Assembly (NCBI GenBank): GCA_903870275.1
Contig: CAIQCK010000013.1
Coordinates: 1-64,000, forward strand
Length of the DNA: 64,000 nucleotides
Source: an uncultured bacterium
Lineage (GTDB): Bacteria; Verrucomicrobiota; Verrucomicrobiia; CAIQCK01
Direction: 5' to 3'
Within the stretch, counting starts at the first letter, position 1. Each line of letters opens with the position of its first letter. A program made the position numbers and the translations under genes. Under the pieces are notes generated by a model. It saw only the letters and a list, made by a program, of their open reading frames with translations. It had not been told where the DNA came from and did not search any database. Shown one piece after another: positions 25,707 to 36,400 of this stretch.

Positions 25707-26630
25707 GTGAGCGGCAAGCAACACAACAGGATAGGGTTCGACGATCTGGCGGAATCGAAAGAGTTCCGGCAGTTTTTTGTCATCGTCAAGGCGTTGACGG
25801 GCATTCTGGTGGAGTTGGTCAGTCCGGATGGCACGCGCATCAAACGCCTGTTTTCAAGACCCGCTGAATCCCCGGTTTGCCGCCTCGTCTATTCGCATCC
25901 CCGGGGGCGCCAGGCCTGCATCCACACCGATCTCCGCCACGTGCAGCAGGCCGCCTGCCGGAAACAGGCGTTCCACTATCTCTGCCATGCCGGCCTGATT
26001 GATATGGTGATGCCGATCATGATTAACGGCGAACACGTGGCCACCATCATCTGCGGACAGGTGTTGCCCAAACCCCACTCCGAGCAGGGCTACAAGCAAC
26101 TGGAGCGCAAACTCAAACCACTGGGGTTTTCGCCATCCGTTCTCCGAAAAGCCTATTGGGACTCGCCGTACTGCTCGCTGGACAAGTTCAAGATCATCAT
26201 GAACCTGTTCTCCTTTTTCGTGGAGCACTTCGGGGAGATCAGTTGGCGGCTGAAACAAGCCCGTCAGGAAGAAATCATTCCCATCCAGCAAGCCCAGAGG
26301 TTCATACACGACCATTTTCAAGAACCGATCACGCTGCGCGAGGTCGCCCAATCGGCCTCGTTGTCCCCCAACTACTTCTCGTCCTTGTTTCACAAGATGG
26401 CGGGCACGACCGTGAAACATTATCTCCAAACCATTCGCGCCAATGCCGCGAAACAACTCCTGACCCTGACGCCCAAGCGGATTACCGACATCGCGTTCGA
26501 AGTCGGTTTCAGCAACCAGACCGATTTCAACCGCGTGTTCAAGAAACGCGAAAGCTGCTCACCCCGCCAATACCGGCAGTCCTTCAAGGGTCGCTTCTCC
26601 GCGGACAACAGCCGGCGAACCACGCAGTAG
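25707..26630 (+). CDS. AraC-family regulator with PocR-type sensor domain
   Basis: About 307 residues. The N-terminal half matches the PocR ligand-binding domain: FVIVKALTGILVELVSPDG, then SPVCRLVYSHPRGRQACIHTD, CHAGLIDMVMPIMINGEHVATIICGQVL. The cysteines are in the positions typical of that family. The C-terminal AraC DNA-binding domain has AQRFIHDHFQEPITLREVAQSASLSPNYFSSLFHK and the second helix-turn-helix TDIAFEVGFSNQTDFNRVFKKRESCSPRQYR. The start is a GTG with GGA five bases ahead; no ATG is available in frame. Transcribed divergently from the creatininase-symporter unit, whose leader carries a candidate direct-repeat operator also present before the DegT unit, so it is the natural local activator. 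Confidence 0.85.
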   Translation: MSGKQHNRIGFDDLAESKEFRQFFVIVKALTGILVELVSPDGTRIKRLFSRPAESPVCRLVYSHPRGRQACIHTDLRHVQQAACRKQAFHYLCHAGLIDMVMPIMINGEHVATIICGQVLPKPHSEQGYKQLERKLKPLGFSPSVLRKAYWDSPYCSLDKFKIIMNLFSFFVEHFGEISWRLKQARQEEIIPIQQAQRFIHDHFQEPITLREVAQSASLSPNYFSSLFHKMAGTTVKHYLQTIRANAAKQLLTLTPKRITDIAFEVGFSNQTDFNRVFKKRESCSPRQYRQSFKGRFSADNSRRTTQ

Positions 26631-26693
26631 TGTTCACATCTTCGTCTATTTCAGCGGCGTCACTTCTGACTGTAGCCTCTACCTTTCGTATCC

Positions 26694-27326
26694 CTAGGAT
26701 CCGTCTCCCGCGTTCTTGTCTTCCGCCGTCTGGAGCTTTTTCATCTCGTCGCACATCTCTTTAAACCGCTGGTCTATGAGTGCTCGCACGGTCTTGTCGA
26801 GGTCGTTGTGTTTTTCGGATAGTATCAATCCGTAACTCGCTCTCATCTCTATCTCATGCGCGAGCAAGCGCGCGGATTCGCCTGATCGGCGATACCAATC
26901 TGGCTTGGCAATAATGTTATAAGCCCCTACGCATAGGACGCACCCCTCTTTGTCGGGGCGTTGATAAGTACCGCTCGGCATTTGAACCGGGTGCGTGTTT
27001 TTCACGAACTCCAGTCCGCACATCACCTTCCCAGTTTCGTTTCCAGCCGGCACTTCAATCTTAGCCTGACCAACTCCATCCAGACATGAATGGCTCTTGG
27101 CAAGTGCCGCCAGCTCGGATTGAATCTGCTTCACGTAGCGCTCCGCGATGGATTGCAGTTGTTTGACGATGTCTGGATTTGCTTGCACTGCGTCTTTACA
27201 GACCTTCTCCTGAGTCGTAAGACTCATATCCCAGTAATACTTCAGGTCTATACCGAAATTAACCGACACCAGCGCAGGAAATGCCGCGCTTGCGGCATAC
27301 AACATCACTTTTCTAACGAAGCACAC
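26694..27326 (-). CDS. Hypothetical exported or membrane-anchored protein
   Basis: 210 residues, no recognised family. A hydrophobic N terminus (KVMLYAASAAFPALVSVNFG) suggests a signal peptide or anchor. The rest is helical and polar with five spread cysteines (VCKDAV, SCLDG, MCGLEF, and CVLCVG as a C-x2-C pair). Composition is less GC-rich than its neighbours. The start is read as TTG, eight bases after AAAGGA; an ATG seven codons later is the alternative. It lies in a gene-poor stretch between the AraC gene and transposase relics, so horizontal origin is possible. Confidence 0.5.
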   Translation of the reverse strand: MCFVRKVMLYAASAAFPALVSVNFGIDLKYYWDMSLTTQEKVCKDAVQANPDIVKQLQSIAERYVKQIQSELAALAKSHSCLDGVGQAKIEVPAGNETGKVMCGLEFVKNTHPVQMPSGTYQRPDKEGCVLCVGAYNIIAKPDWYRRSGESARLLAHEIEMRASYGLILSEKHNDLDKTVRALIDQRFKEMCDEMKKLQTAEDKNAGDGS

Positions 27327-27362
27327 AACACTCCATCCTTTCTTGATTGGGAGACGAAAAAA

Positions 27363-27561
27363 GGGTCAGGCCTATATTTGTTGGGATGTGATCAATGGCT
27401 CCATCGTATGCGACTCTGGGCCTCCGTGGCATGACGTGCTTCTAGTGCGGCCATCCCGCTCTGTCAATGCAAAGATTACAGGAGGATTGTCAAACGGCCC
27501 GGCCCGCGCCATCACATGAAAGACGGCACCCTCAGACTCCACTCGAATCGGTCGGGCCATC
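27363..27561 (-). pseudogene. IS200/RAYT-like transposase relic, copy 1
   Basis: On the minus strand ATGGCCCGACCGATTCGAGT encodes MARPIRVESEGAVFHVMARA, the typical N terminus of REP-associated (Y1) transposases. After the segment GPFDN the frame dissolves. About 150 bases (GGGTCAG... to GGCCCGCGCC) recur nearly unchanged at 29,399-29,567. Within them a second start, MPRRPRVAYDGAIDHIP, is also RAYT-like. No intact catalytic HUH/Tyr domain remains. Confidence 0.6.
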
Positions 27562-27852
27562 ATCCGGCGGTGTAAAGACGCCCCGCTGCGTGGCACATGT
27601 CAGAAGTTGACCCACCACACCATCACGCTGTTTCCGTTAGGCATTAGGATTGACGGGCAGGGACATCGGAGTATTCTCTAAACGTTGGTTATGAAGACGT
27701 ATCGACAGAGCTTCAAGGAACCGAAAGGCAACGCGAGGGGTTGTGTCACGACCGTCGACCCCATCCAGACCTCCCACTCTTAGCCGACCGCATCCACATG
27801 GACCACAGCCTCGAAACGATCCGGAAAATTCCCGTTCGTAGGGAAGGCCCAC
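27562..27852. other. Gene-free stretch
   Basis: About 290 bases with no convincing reading frame, repeat or promoter. It lies between the transposase relic and a small hypothetical gene, has mixed composition, and is probably degenerate DNA. Confidence 0.4.
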
Positions 27853-28158
27853 ATGAACAAGGCGACTAGTCCGTCTGACCAAATCAAGACTGGGCTGGAG
27901 ATTGCACTGTTGGTGGTCTTGATGGGAAGCGCGGATTCCTGCAGCACCTCAGGCCACGAATATTACGACAATCCTCTCGGTTTTTTCGGCATTGAAGATC
28001 ATACTAATACCGATAGCGTTGTGATCCCTGTTGACTTTGATAGCGGAAGTAATGTGCATGAATATAGTCGGCGTGGGCATGAAAGTCGTGGGTCGGCACA
28101 CCATGGCAATGCGTCGGGGCACCATGACGGTGGCGGGGCCAGAGGAGGAAGACGGTAA
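27853..28158 (+). CDS. Small hypothetical protein with His/Gly/Arg-rich tail
   Basis: 101 residues. A hydrophobic segment (TGLEIALLVVLMGSADSC) near the N terminus may be a signal or lipoprotein-like export region (GSADSC). The C terminus (SAHHGNASGHHDGGGARGGRR) is rich in His, Gly and Arg. The ribosome-binding site GGGAAGG lies seven bases upstream. Such His/Gly tails are also seen on DUF3300 proteins, which often neighbour DUF2950 genes like the one 58 bases downstream, but the rest does not match, so I leave it unassigned. Confidence 0.45.
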   Translation: MNKATSPSDQIKTGLEIALLVVLMGSADSCSTSGHEYYDNPLGFFGIEDHTNTDSVVIPVDFDSGSNVHEYSRRGHESRGSAHHGNASGHHDGGGARGGRR

Positions 28159-28216
28159 ACCGCACAATTTCATTGAACAGAAACGGACCTGATAACCTAC
28201 GAAACTTTCAAATCAA

Positions 28217-29209
28217 ATGACACGTGTTTCCAGCCTTTTGCCCCTCGCGCTATGGGCGGGTGCCTGGGGTGTATTGTCGGCGGACCTTTCTGCGGCGGAG
28301 CAGAAAGAAACACAGCAGAAACCTGCGGTTACGCAACAGTTGTTCGCGTCGCCGGATGAGGCTGTAAAAGTCTTGCGGGCGGCCGTCGAAGCCAATGATA
28401 AAGCAGCCTTGTGCAAACTTTTCGGTCCAGCGTTCCCCGAACTTTTAACCGGTGACGAAGTGTTGGACGCGAAGCATTTGCAGAAGTTCGCCACCAAGTT
28501 GTCGCAATGCTGCAAGCAAATGAAAGATGGCGAGGACAGAATCACTCTTGAGGTTGGCACGGAAAACTGGCCGATGCCGATTCCATTGGTAAAAGCGAAC
28601 GGGCAATGGTATTTCGACACGGTCGCGGGCAGGGAGGAGATCATCTGCCGACACATCGGGAAGGACGAACTCCACGCCATCGGCGTTTGCCGTGCTTACG
28701 CAACGGCGCAACGGCAATACGCCAGCTTGAACCCGGAGGGGAACAGAGGAACGACATACGCGCAGAAATTCAAGAGCACGCCTGGAAAGAAGGATGGACT
28801 CTACTGGCCGTCGGCGGAGAATGAACCCGCCAGCCCATTCGGACCTTTGGTGGCGAAAGCTCATGCCGAGGGTTATGGCAAGAATAAGGACGAGGGTCCG
28901 CACCCGTTTCACGGTTATTATTTCAGAATTCTGACCCGGCAAGGCGAGACTGCACCCGGCGGTGAAATGAACTACATGAGCGACGGCAACCTGACGCGGG
29001 GATTCGCCCTGGTGGCTTATCCAATGCGTTGGGACCAATCCGGCATCATGACATTTATCGTCAATCAGGACGGGAGAGTTTTTCAGTGCAATTTGGGCAA
29101 AGAGACTTCCCGGATTGCGGGGGCGATGAAGGAATACAATCCGGACAGCAAATGGACGCTCGTGCAGGATAAGGGTGTATTGAGCGCGGTGTCCGAGAAA
29201 TCCAACTGA
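28217..29209 (+). CDS. Exported DUF2950-family protein
   Basis: 330 residues with signal peptide (VSSLLPLALWAGAWGVLSADLSAA). The DUF2950 hallmarks are clear: SPDEAVKVLRAAVEANDKAAL at the start, then WYFDTVAGREEI, KDGLYWPSAENEPASPFGPLVA, HPFHGYYFRILTRQGETAPGG, and GFALVAYPMRWDQSGIMTFIVNQDGRVFQCNLG at the end. Members are periplasmic proteins of unknown function, common in soil and water bacteria and often near DUF3300 proteins. The catalytic role, if any, is unknown. The gene is intact although it is bracketed by transposase relics. Confidence 0.85.
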   Translation: MTRVSSLLPLALWAGAWGVLSADLSAAEQKETQQKPAVTQQLFASPDEAVKVLRAAVEANDKAALCKLFGPAFPELLTGDEVLDAKHLQKFATKLSQCCKQMKDGEDRITLEVGTENWPMPIPLVKANGQWYFDTVAGREEIICRHIGKDELHAIGVCRAYATAQRQYASLNPEGNRGTTYAQKFKSTPGKKDGLYWPSAENEPASPFGPLVAKAHAEGYGKNKDEGPHPFHGYYFRILTRQGETAPGGEMNYMSDGNLTRGFALVAYPMRWDQSGIMTFIVNQDGRVFQCNLGKETSRIAGAMKEYNPDSKWTLVQDKGVLSAVSEKSN

Positions 29210-29232
29210 AAAACTCGTATGTAATCATAGAG

Positions 29233-29567
29233 TCAGCTCCTGACTCTTGATAGTTGTAGTTTCAGTCTCGCGAGCTTGTCAGCCAATGCCTTGTCTTGCA
29301 TCGCTTGCCGCTCCAACCGTTTCACCACCTGCAATACGCTGCCGCCATCCCGATAACCCCGTTCCTTCGTCGCATCCACCCGCCGTTCCCGAAAAAGGGG
29401 TCAGTCCGATAGTTTTTGGGATGTGATCAATGGCTCCATCGTATTCGACTCTGGGCCTCCGTGGCATGACGCGCTTCTAGTGCGGCCATCCCGATCCGTC
29501 GATGCAAAGATTCCGGAACTGACACCCTTTTTGCTTATCCGAGTTGTCAAACGGCCCGGCCCGCGCC
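29233..29567 (-). pseudogene. IS200/RAYT-like transposase relic, copy 2
   Basis: The minus strand gives MPRRPRVEYDGAIDHIP (RAYT-like N terminus) and then, after a frame shift and loss of the whole catalytic core, a RAYT-like C terminus (ERGYRDGGSVLQVVKRLERQ ending ...LSRVRS-stop at ~29,233). The outer ~150 bases duplicate copy 1. AAAAAGGGGTCAGTC and ACTGACACCCTTTTT at its edges look like terminal remnants. Confidence 0.6.
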
Positions 29568-29610
29568 ACACTGAACGGCGCGTTGATTGGACAACAGGAA
29601 GGCTGCGACC

Positions 29611-31230
29611 ATGAAACCTCGAAATCTCCGGACGTTTGGCATCGCGCTCAGCGGATGGCTGCTTGCTTCGGGCGCGATGGGCGCAACGACTCCGGCGGAA
29701 AATGCTGCGGCTCCGGCGTCCGCCGTCGAGGCCGAAGCGCCGAAGGACGTGCGCATCACCGCCGATCTCGCGACGGCGATCAACACGATGCGTGGCGGCA
29801 TCGGCGCGTCGTGGCACGCGATCGAGGAGCCGATCCCGGTTTCCGAAAAGCCTCATCCGGTTTTCCACAACAAGAGCCACGGCGGCAGCGGCTGGGGCGC
29901 GTATCCGCCGGCGGAGGACGACGCGGCGTGGGCGCAGATTGACCGGCACGCGCGCTGGCTGGGCCTGGACTGGAACCGCGTCGAGTTCGAGCAGCGCATC
30001 TACGAGCCGGAGCGCGGGCGGTTCAGTTGGGACAACCCGGAGATGCGCATCCTCTACCGCATCCTCGACTGGTGCGAGCGGAACAAAGCCGACGTGTTTC
30101 TCCAGCAGATGTGGGGCAACGTGAAGTGGAACACGTTCCCGGAATGGCGCGACGACCCCGTCACGCGCGTTCACAGCGGCCCGCTCTCGATGGAAGACTT
30201 CGGCGAGGGATTGGCGACGCTGGTCGAGCATCTGGTGAAGCAGCGCGGTTATACCTGCATCCGCTGGGTCTGCATCAACAACGAGCCGAACGGCAACTGG
30301 TCGTGGTGGCAGGAGCCGCCCAACCGGGTCATGCCGCTCAAGCCGGGCCTCGCGGCGGTGCGCAAGGCGCTGGACGCGCGCGGCATCCGCCTGCCGGTGT
30401 CCGGGCCGGACCTGACCGGCGGTGTGCCGGAGTTCAACACGGCGAAGTTCGATTTCCACGAGCTGCTCGGCGCCTATGATTTTCACACTTACGACGAAGA
30501 TTTCGACTGGCGCGGCAAGCGGCCGATGCAGCCCTTCGACGCCCGCACCGCCACTTGGACGGAGTGGGCGCACGCGCACGGCAAGCCGCTGTTCATGTCG
30601 GAGTTCGGCACGATGGCCAACGGCTGGGGCGGCGATCATCCGGGGCCGGGTTCCTACGAATCGGCGCTGAAGGACGCCGAGCTGGTCGTGCGCCGGCTGA
30701 ACGCCGGGGTGGACGGGTTCAACCGCTGGAGTTTCATCAACCGCGGCGATCTCGACGGCCAGTGGCAGTTCATCGAAACGTGGGACCGGAAAAGCCAGAA
30801 GCTCCTCCACGACTACACGCCGCACCCGAACACTTACTTCCTGCCCGGCTTGCTGACGCGCTTCATCGCCAAACACTCCACCGTGCTCGCCTGCGCGGTG
30901 GATGGCGGCAAGGCCGGCCCGTGGCAGCGGGTGTTCGCCGCCCTGCTGCGGAGTCCGAAGGGCAACCTGACGCTGGCCGTGGTCAACGACGCCCCGGCCG
31001 CCGTTGATGTGGCGTTTGATTTTCGCGGCGTTTCAAACGCCGCGAAGCTCTGGCGCTACAGCGTCAACCAGAGCCAGCGAGACCGCGCCGACCTGAAGAT
31101 CGAGCCGGAGGCCGGTTTTCCCTTGTCGTCATCTTCCGCGTCGTTCAAAGATCGCGTCGCACCGATGAGCCTGACGATTTATTCCACCTACAAGCTCAGG
31201 CACGCCGACAACGGCATCATCGCGGAATAA
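29611..31230 (+). CDS. Secreted clan GH-A glycoside hydrolase (GH39/GH5-like)
   Basis: 539 residues from the chosen ATG, with signal peptide LRTFGIALSGWLLASGAMG. TIM-barrel landmarks are WLGLDWNRVEFEQRIYEPERG, then VCINNEPNGNW, whose Asn-Glu pair is the clan-A acid/base, followed by YDFHTYDEDF and GKPLFMSEFGTMANGWGG, whose Glu is the nucleophile. Both catalytic glutamates are therefore present. A C-terminal beta domain (LTLAVVNDAPAAVDVAFDF) closes it. Family assignment within clan A is uncertain. AGGAAGG lies eight bases before this ATG; an upstream TTG lacks such a site. First gene of a four-gene rightward glycan-degradation operon. Confidence 0.78.
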   Translation: MKPRNLRTFGIALSGWLLASGAMGATTPAENAAAPASAVEAEAPKDVRITADLATAINTMRGGIGASWHAIEEPIPVSEKPHPVFHNKSHGGSGWGAYPPAEDDAAWAQIDRHARWLGLDWNRVEFEQRIYEPERGRFSWDNPEMRILYRILDWCERNKADVFLQQMWGNVKWNTFPEWRDDPVTRVHSGPLSMEDFGEGLATLVEHLVKQRGYTCIRWVCINNEPNGNWSWWQEPPNRVMPLKPGLAAVRKALDARGIRLPVSGPDLTGGVPEFNTAKFDFHELLGAYDFHTYDEDFDWRGKRPMQPFDARTATWTEWAHAHGKPLFMSEFGTMANGWGGDHPGPGSYESALKDAELVVRRLNAGVDGFNRWSFINRGDLDGQWQFIETWDRKSQKLLHDYTPHPNTYFLPGLLTRFIAKHSTVLACAVDGGKAGPWQRVFAALLRSPKGNLTLAVVNDAPAAVDVAFDFRGVSNAAKLWRYSVNQSQRDRADLKIEPEAGFPLSSSSASFKDRVAPMSLTIYSTYKLRHADNGIIAE

Positions 31231-31253
31231 AAACCAGGAGGTCCTTCACTGAA

Positions 31254-33383
31254 ATGAAAACGTTTCTCGCGGTCTTGCTGCTGGCGCCGCTGGCCGCGCT
31301 GCGCGCCGACGACCTTCCCGCTCCGCCTTGCCTGGACTCGCTCGATGCGGTGAGGAGTCACGTGCGCATCGGTGCGGAGATTTTTCTCGATCCGGGCTAC
31401 ACGCAGGACGAAATCCGGAAACACTTCGCGAAGATGAAGGAGACCGGCCTGACCGTGGCGCGCATGTTCATCCTCTGGGACCATGTCGAACACAAGCCGG
31501 GCGAGTGGCGGTTCGATCTCTACGATCAGGCTTACGCCGCGGCGGCGGCCAACGGGATTTCCGTGCTGACCACGCTGTGCCCGGAGGACCCGCCCGGATG
31601 GGCGCGGCTGACGCCGTTCTATCACCACAAGCTGGTGTTGAACACGCCGGCGTTGCGGGAGCACGCGGCGGAATATCTGCGGCGCGTGGTCACCCGCTAC
31701 AAGGACCATCCCGCGCAAGGGCCGTGGTCGCTGGCGAACGAGCCGGCCGGCCTGCCCGAAAAGTTCGACGCCCCGACGCTGCGCCAGTTCGGCGAATGGT
31801 TGCGGCAGAAGCATGGCTCGGTGGAGCGGGTGAACGCGCGCTGGTTCCGGCCCATCGAGAGTTTCGAGAAGGTCGGCTTCGGACCGGAGTTTACGAGCGG
31901 CGGCTGGACCGATTTCGCGGCGTTGGTGGATTGGAAATGCTTTCGAGTCCAACAGCAGACCGACCAACTGGCATGGGTGCGCGATCAGGTCCGGCTTTAC
32001 GACCCGAAGCACCTGACGCACGCGAATCCGTCGTCGCTTGCCAACAACATGCCTGCGGGAGGCGCGGACCTCTGGTCGGAAAAGCAGGTGCTCGATTTCG
32101 CCGGCACGACCATGCACGCGAGCTGGCAATTCGCCCATTACCAGCCTGCGGACACCGAGCTCGGCATGGCGTTCATCACCGACCTGTTGCGAAGCGGCAG
32201 CGGCACAGCGCCGTGGTGGGTCACGGAATTGCAGTCCGGCATGAGTTTGTATGGCACCCGGCCGTTCTGCCCCACCGGCGGAGAACTCACGCGCTGGATG
32301 TGGGAGAGCATCGGTGCGGGGGCGAAGGGCGTGGTTTTCTGGTGCTGGCATCCGCGGCGCTTTGGACGCGAAGGCGGCGAATGGGGATTGGTCAACGCCG
32401 ACGCGTCGCCGACGCCCCGCTCCGAGGCGGCGGCGCGGGTCACGCGGGCATTGGCCGGCCCGGCGGCGTTTTTGCATCATGCCGAACCGCTGCCCGCCCG
32501 CGTCGCGATCCTCTACGACCGCCAGGCACTGGTGCTCGGCGCGATTGACGAACGCTCTCCCAAGGACGGCGACCGCGTCATGCTCTCGCTGCTCGGTTGC
32601 CACCGGGCGCTGTGCGAGCGGCAGATTCCGGTGAATTTCATCAACGAGGACGAGCTGCGTCGCGGCGCAGCGGACCGCTACGCCGTGCTCTACCTGCCGC
32701 ACGTCTATGCGATGGACGATGCCACCACGGCTGCCGTGCGCCGCTATGTGGCCGGCGGCGGCACGGTCTGGGCCGATGGGCCGGTGGCTTGGAAGGACAG
32801 TGACGGCAAAGTGCGGCCCGAAATTCCCGGCGGACTGACGGACGTGTTTGGCGTGAAAGTCGGGGATTTCCAGCCGGTCAGCGAACCCTTCCGTTTGACG
32901 CCAGAGGACAAGCAGGCGGGCGATACGATGCGATTGTCCGTGACCCTGTGCGGCGCGGACGTGCTGGCACGGGACGCGGCGGGACAAGTAGTAGCGACGC
33001 GACATCGTCACGGCAAAGGCACGGCCATTTTCTTCGGCACGGCGCTCACGCTCGGCTACCATCGGCATCCCGATCCACAAGCCGGCGAGTGGATCGCCGC
33101 GCCGGCGCGGCCGCACGCGCGCGGGATGAGTGTTTCGGCCACGACCCGGGCGCCGCGTCTTTTCTTCCGTGGCATGAGCTGTCCCGACGGTCTCGTCGCC
33201 ATCCTGTCCAACCCGGGCGCGGAGTGCCGCGCGCGGGTCGCATTTCGCGACGCGGCGGAGGACATCGAGGACGTGTTGTCCGGCCGGCGGTTCAAGGCGG
33301 CGGCGCGAAACGGCGCGAGCGAAATCGAAGTCACCGTGCCGGCCGGAGGCGTGGTGATGCTGCGCGCGGCGGCGCGGCGCTGA
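31254..33383 (+). CDS. Secreted GH42-type beta-galactosidase-like enzyme
   Basis: 709 residues with signal MKTFLAVLLLAPLAALRA. The GH42 barrel begins IGAEIFLDPGYTQDEIRKHF and LTVARMFILWDHVEHKPGEWRFD. PWSLANEPAG holds the acid/base Glu163 and WWVTELQSG holds the nucleophile Glu325. The trimerisation-like alpha/beta domain (YAVLYLPHVYAMDDATTAAVRRYVAGGG) and the C-terminal beta domain follow. Probably cleaves beta-galactosides or a related pyranoside at the cell surface. The start follows the previous stop by 23 bases with AGGAGG upstream, so it is the second gene of the operon. Confidence 0.85.
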   Translation: MKTFLAVLLLAPLAALRADDLPAPPCLDSLDAVRSHVRIGAEIFLDPGYTQDEIRKHFAKMKETGLTVARMFILWDHVEHKPGEWRFDLYDQAYAAAAANGISVLTTLCPEDPPGWARLTPFYHHKLVLNTPALREHAAEYLRRVVTRYKDHPAQGPWSLANEPAGLPEKFDAPTLRQFGEWLRQKHGSVERVNARWFRPIESFEKVGFGPEFTSGGWTDFAALVDWKCFRVQQQTDQLAWVRDQVRLYDPKHLTHANPSSLANNMPAGGADLWSEKQVLDFAGTTMHASWQFAHYQPADTELGMAFITDLLRSGSGTAPWWVTELQSGMSLYGTRPFCPTGGELTRWMWESIGAGAKGVVFWCWHPRRFGREGGEWGLVNADASPTPRSEAAARVTRALAGPAAFLHHAEPLPARVAILYDRQALVLGAIDERSPKDGDRVMLSLLGCHRALCERQIPVNFINEDELRRGAADRYAVLYLPHVYAMDDATTAAVRRYVAGGGTVWADGPVAWKDSDGKVRPEIPGGLTDVFGVKVGDFQPVSEPFRLTPEDKQAGDTMRLSVTLCGADVLARDAAGQVVATRHRHGKGTAIFFGTALTLGYHRHPDPQAGEWIAAPARPHARGMSVSATTRAPRLFFRGMSCPDGLVAILSNPGAECRARVAFRDAAEDIEDVLSGRRFKAAARNGASEIEVTVPAGGVVMLRAAARR

Positions 33384-33408
33384 CGGCAAACACCGAGGAG
33401 GAAAACTT

Positions 33409-36400
33409 ATGAGACATCCAATGAACCATCGCGCGGCGATCCTGTTGCCGCTCGCGTTGACGCTGTTGGCACCTGCCGTCCTGCGCGCGCCGTTTGTCCG
33501 CGCCGACGACGCGCCGAAGCTCTTGTGGGAAATCGGCAAGGCCGACGGCGGCAATGCGGAGTTCGCGCTCGCGCCGAAAGACTACAACCGATTTGCCGAG
33601 GACGGGTTCTTCATCGTGGGCCGCTCGGATGCCGCGAGGGACTGGCCCTACGTCCATCCCGGTCCCACGGACGGCTGGGCGGGCGGACGCGAGCACGCGT
33701 TCACAGTCGTCTTCGGCGTGAGGAAGGCGCCGCGCGAAGGCGGGTGCCGTTTACTGCTGGATCTGCTTGAGACACATTACGCCGCGCCGCCCCGCCTCCG
33801 GGCGGAGATCAACGGCCAGCCGTTCGAGTTGTCCTTACCAAAAGGCGGCAGCGACGCTTCGATTCGCGGCGATCTTGCGAAAAGCAAACCGCATCATGTG
33901 GCCGTCGAGTTTCCTGCGAAGCTGTTGAAGGCCGGCAACAACCGCATCGCCATCATTACCACCGAAGGCAGTTGGTTCCTCTACGACCGCGTCGCGCTCG
34001 AAGCGCCCGCTGCCGTCGAGGCCGCCGCCGTTGCCAATCCCGGCAAGCTGGGGCGTCCGCTGGCGCCCAAGCCGGCCAAAATCGAGCAGGTGATCGTCGT
34101 GTTCAAGACGCACTTCGACATCGGCTACACCGATATGGCCAGCAACGTCGTCGCGCGTTACCGCACGACGATGATTGACAAGGCGCTGGAGGTCGTGGAC
34201 CAGAACCGCGACTTGCCGCCCGCGCAGCAGTTCGCGTGGACCGTGCCCGGCTGGCCGATGCACCAGATCCTCGACTGGCCGGAGCAAACGCCGGAACGCA
34301 AACGGCGCGTCGAACAGGCGCTCAAGGACGGCCGGTTCGTCGTTCACGCGCTGCCGTTTTCGACGCACACCGAGATGTATGAGCCTGAAGATATCGTGCG
34401 CGGCCTCGGCCACTCGTCGCGCGTGATGCGGTCGTTGGGCCTGCCGTTGTCGCGCGACGCGAAGATGACCGATGTGCCGTGCCACACGTGGATCATGCCA
34501 ACGCTGTTGCGCCACGCGGGCGTGGAGTTCCTGCACATCGGCTGCAACTCCGCGTGCAGTTCGCCGCGCGTGCCGGCGCTGTTCTGGTGGGAAGGCCCCG
34601 ACGGTTCGCGGCTGTTGACGTATTACAGCGCGGGCGGCTACGGCAGCGGATTGACGCCGCCGACCGGTTGGCCTTACAAGACCTGGCTCGCGCTCATCCA
34701 CACCGGCGACAACCACGGCCCGCCCACGCCCGGCGAGGTCAAGAAGCTGCTCGACCAGGCGGCGAAACAATTGCCCGGCGTGAAGGTCCGCATCGGCCGG
34801 CTCTCGGATTTCGCCGACGCCATCCTCGCCGAAAAAGCGAAACTGCCGGTCGTGCGCGGCGACATGCCGGACACGTGGATTCACGGCCCGATGTGCGATC
34901 CCGCCGGCGCGAAGCTCGCGCGCAACACCCGTCCCGCCATCGCCGCGTGCGAGGCGCTCGCCGCGCAACTCGACGCGTGGGGCGTCCAGAGGCCCGGCAC
35001 CGCCGCGATCATCGCCGCCGCCTACGAGAAAAGCCTGCTCTACAGCGAGCACACCTGGGGCGGCGCGCTCTATTGGATCACGCCTTACGGCAAGGACACG
35101 AAATGGGGCTACGGCGATGTCTGGAAGGCCGAGCGCGCCGCGGGCCGTTTCCGGCGGCTTGAAGATTCGTGGGCCGAACACACCGCTTACATCGAGGCCG
35201 CGCGCGATCTCGCCATGCCGGCGCTGGAGAAAAACCTGCAAGCCCTCGCGCAAAACGTGGGCGCCGACGGTAAACGTTTCGTCGTTTACAATCCGCTCCC
35301 GTGGAAACGCGACGGCGTCGTGTCGGTGAAGAGCGACGCGGCCTTCGCCGCAGTGAAGCCAACCGACGGCGTCGATGCGTTACCGGTCGAATCGCGCGGC
35401 GGCGAACTGCGCTTCGTGGCGCGCGACGTTCCGGCGATGGGCTATCGCACCTACGTCTCCGTCAAAGCCGAACTGCCCCCTTCGCGGCTGGCTGGCGACG
35501 CGAAGAGCGCGACCATCGAAAGCCCGTTCTTCAAAGCCGTGCTCGACCCGGCGCACGGCGCGATCCGCTCGCTCACCGACAAGCGCACGGGCCGCGAACT
35601 GGTGGACGCCAACGCCCCACATGGTTTCGGCCAGTATCTCTACGAGCGGTTCGACGCCAACAACACGGCTGATTTCGTCAACAGCTATCTCAAGATCAAA
35701 GCGACCTGGGCCGCCAGCGAACTCGGCAAGCCCAACCTTCCGCCCGCCACCGAAGCGCCCTACCGCGCCGCGTCGCCGGCCAATTGCACGCTCAGCGTCG
35801 AGAGCACGCCGGTGTCCATCACCGCGACGATGCGCGCCGCCGCCGGCCCGAACCTGCCGCACGCCGTCACCACGCGGCTCATTCTCTACGCCGACGAGCC
35901 GTTCGCGGATCTCGAAGTCACCCTCCACGACAAGGCCGCCGACCCGTGGCCCGAGGCGGGCTGGATTTGCCTGCCGTTCAAGGTGGAGTCGCCGCGGTTC
36001 CGGCTCGGCCGGCCCGGTTCGATCATTGACCCGGCGCGCGACATCATCGCCGGCGCAAACCACAACCTCTTTTCCATCAACACCGGCATCACCGTCACCG
36101 ACCCGCGCGGCCGCCGCGTCGGTGTCTGCGCGCTCGACAATCCGCTCGCAAGCCTCGACACGCCGGGCTGCTGGAAATATTCGCCCGATTTCGTGCCACG
36201 GCGGCCGGTGGTTTACTTCAATCTGTTCAACAACCAGTGGACGACCAACTTCCGGTATTGGAACGAAGGCACGTGGACCTCGCGCGTCCGGTTGTGGACG
36301 AACGATCGCGCCAACGCCGAACGCGCGCTCATCACGCCGTCGCTGGAGGCGCGCTATCCGCTGCTCGCCGCCGTGGCCGATGGTCCCGCCGGCAAACTGC

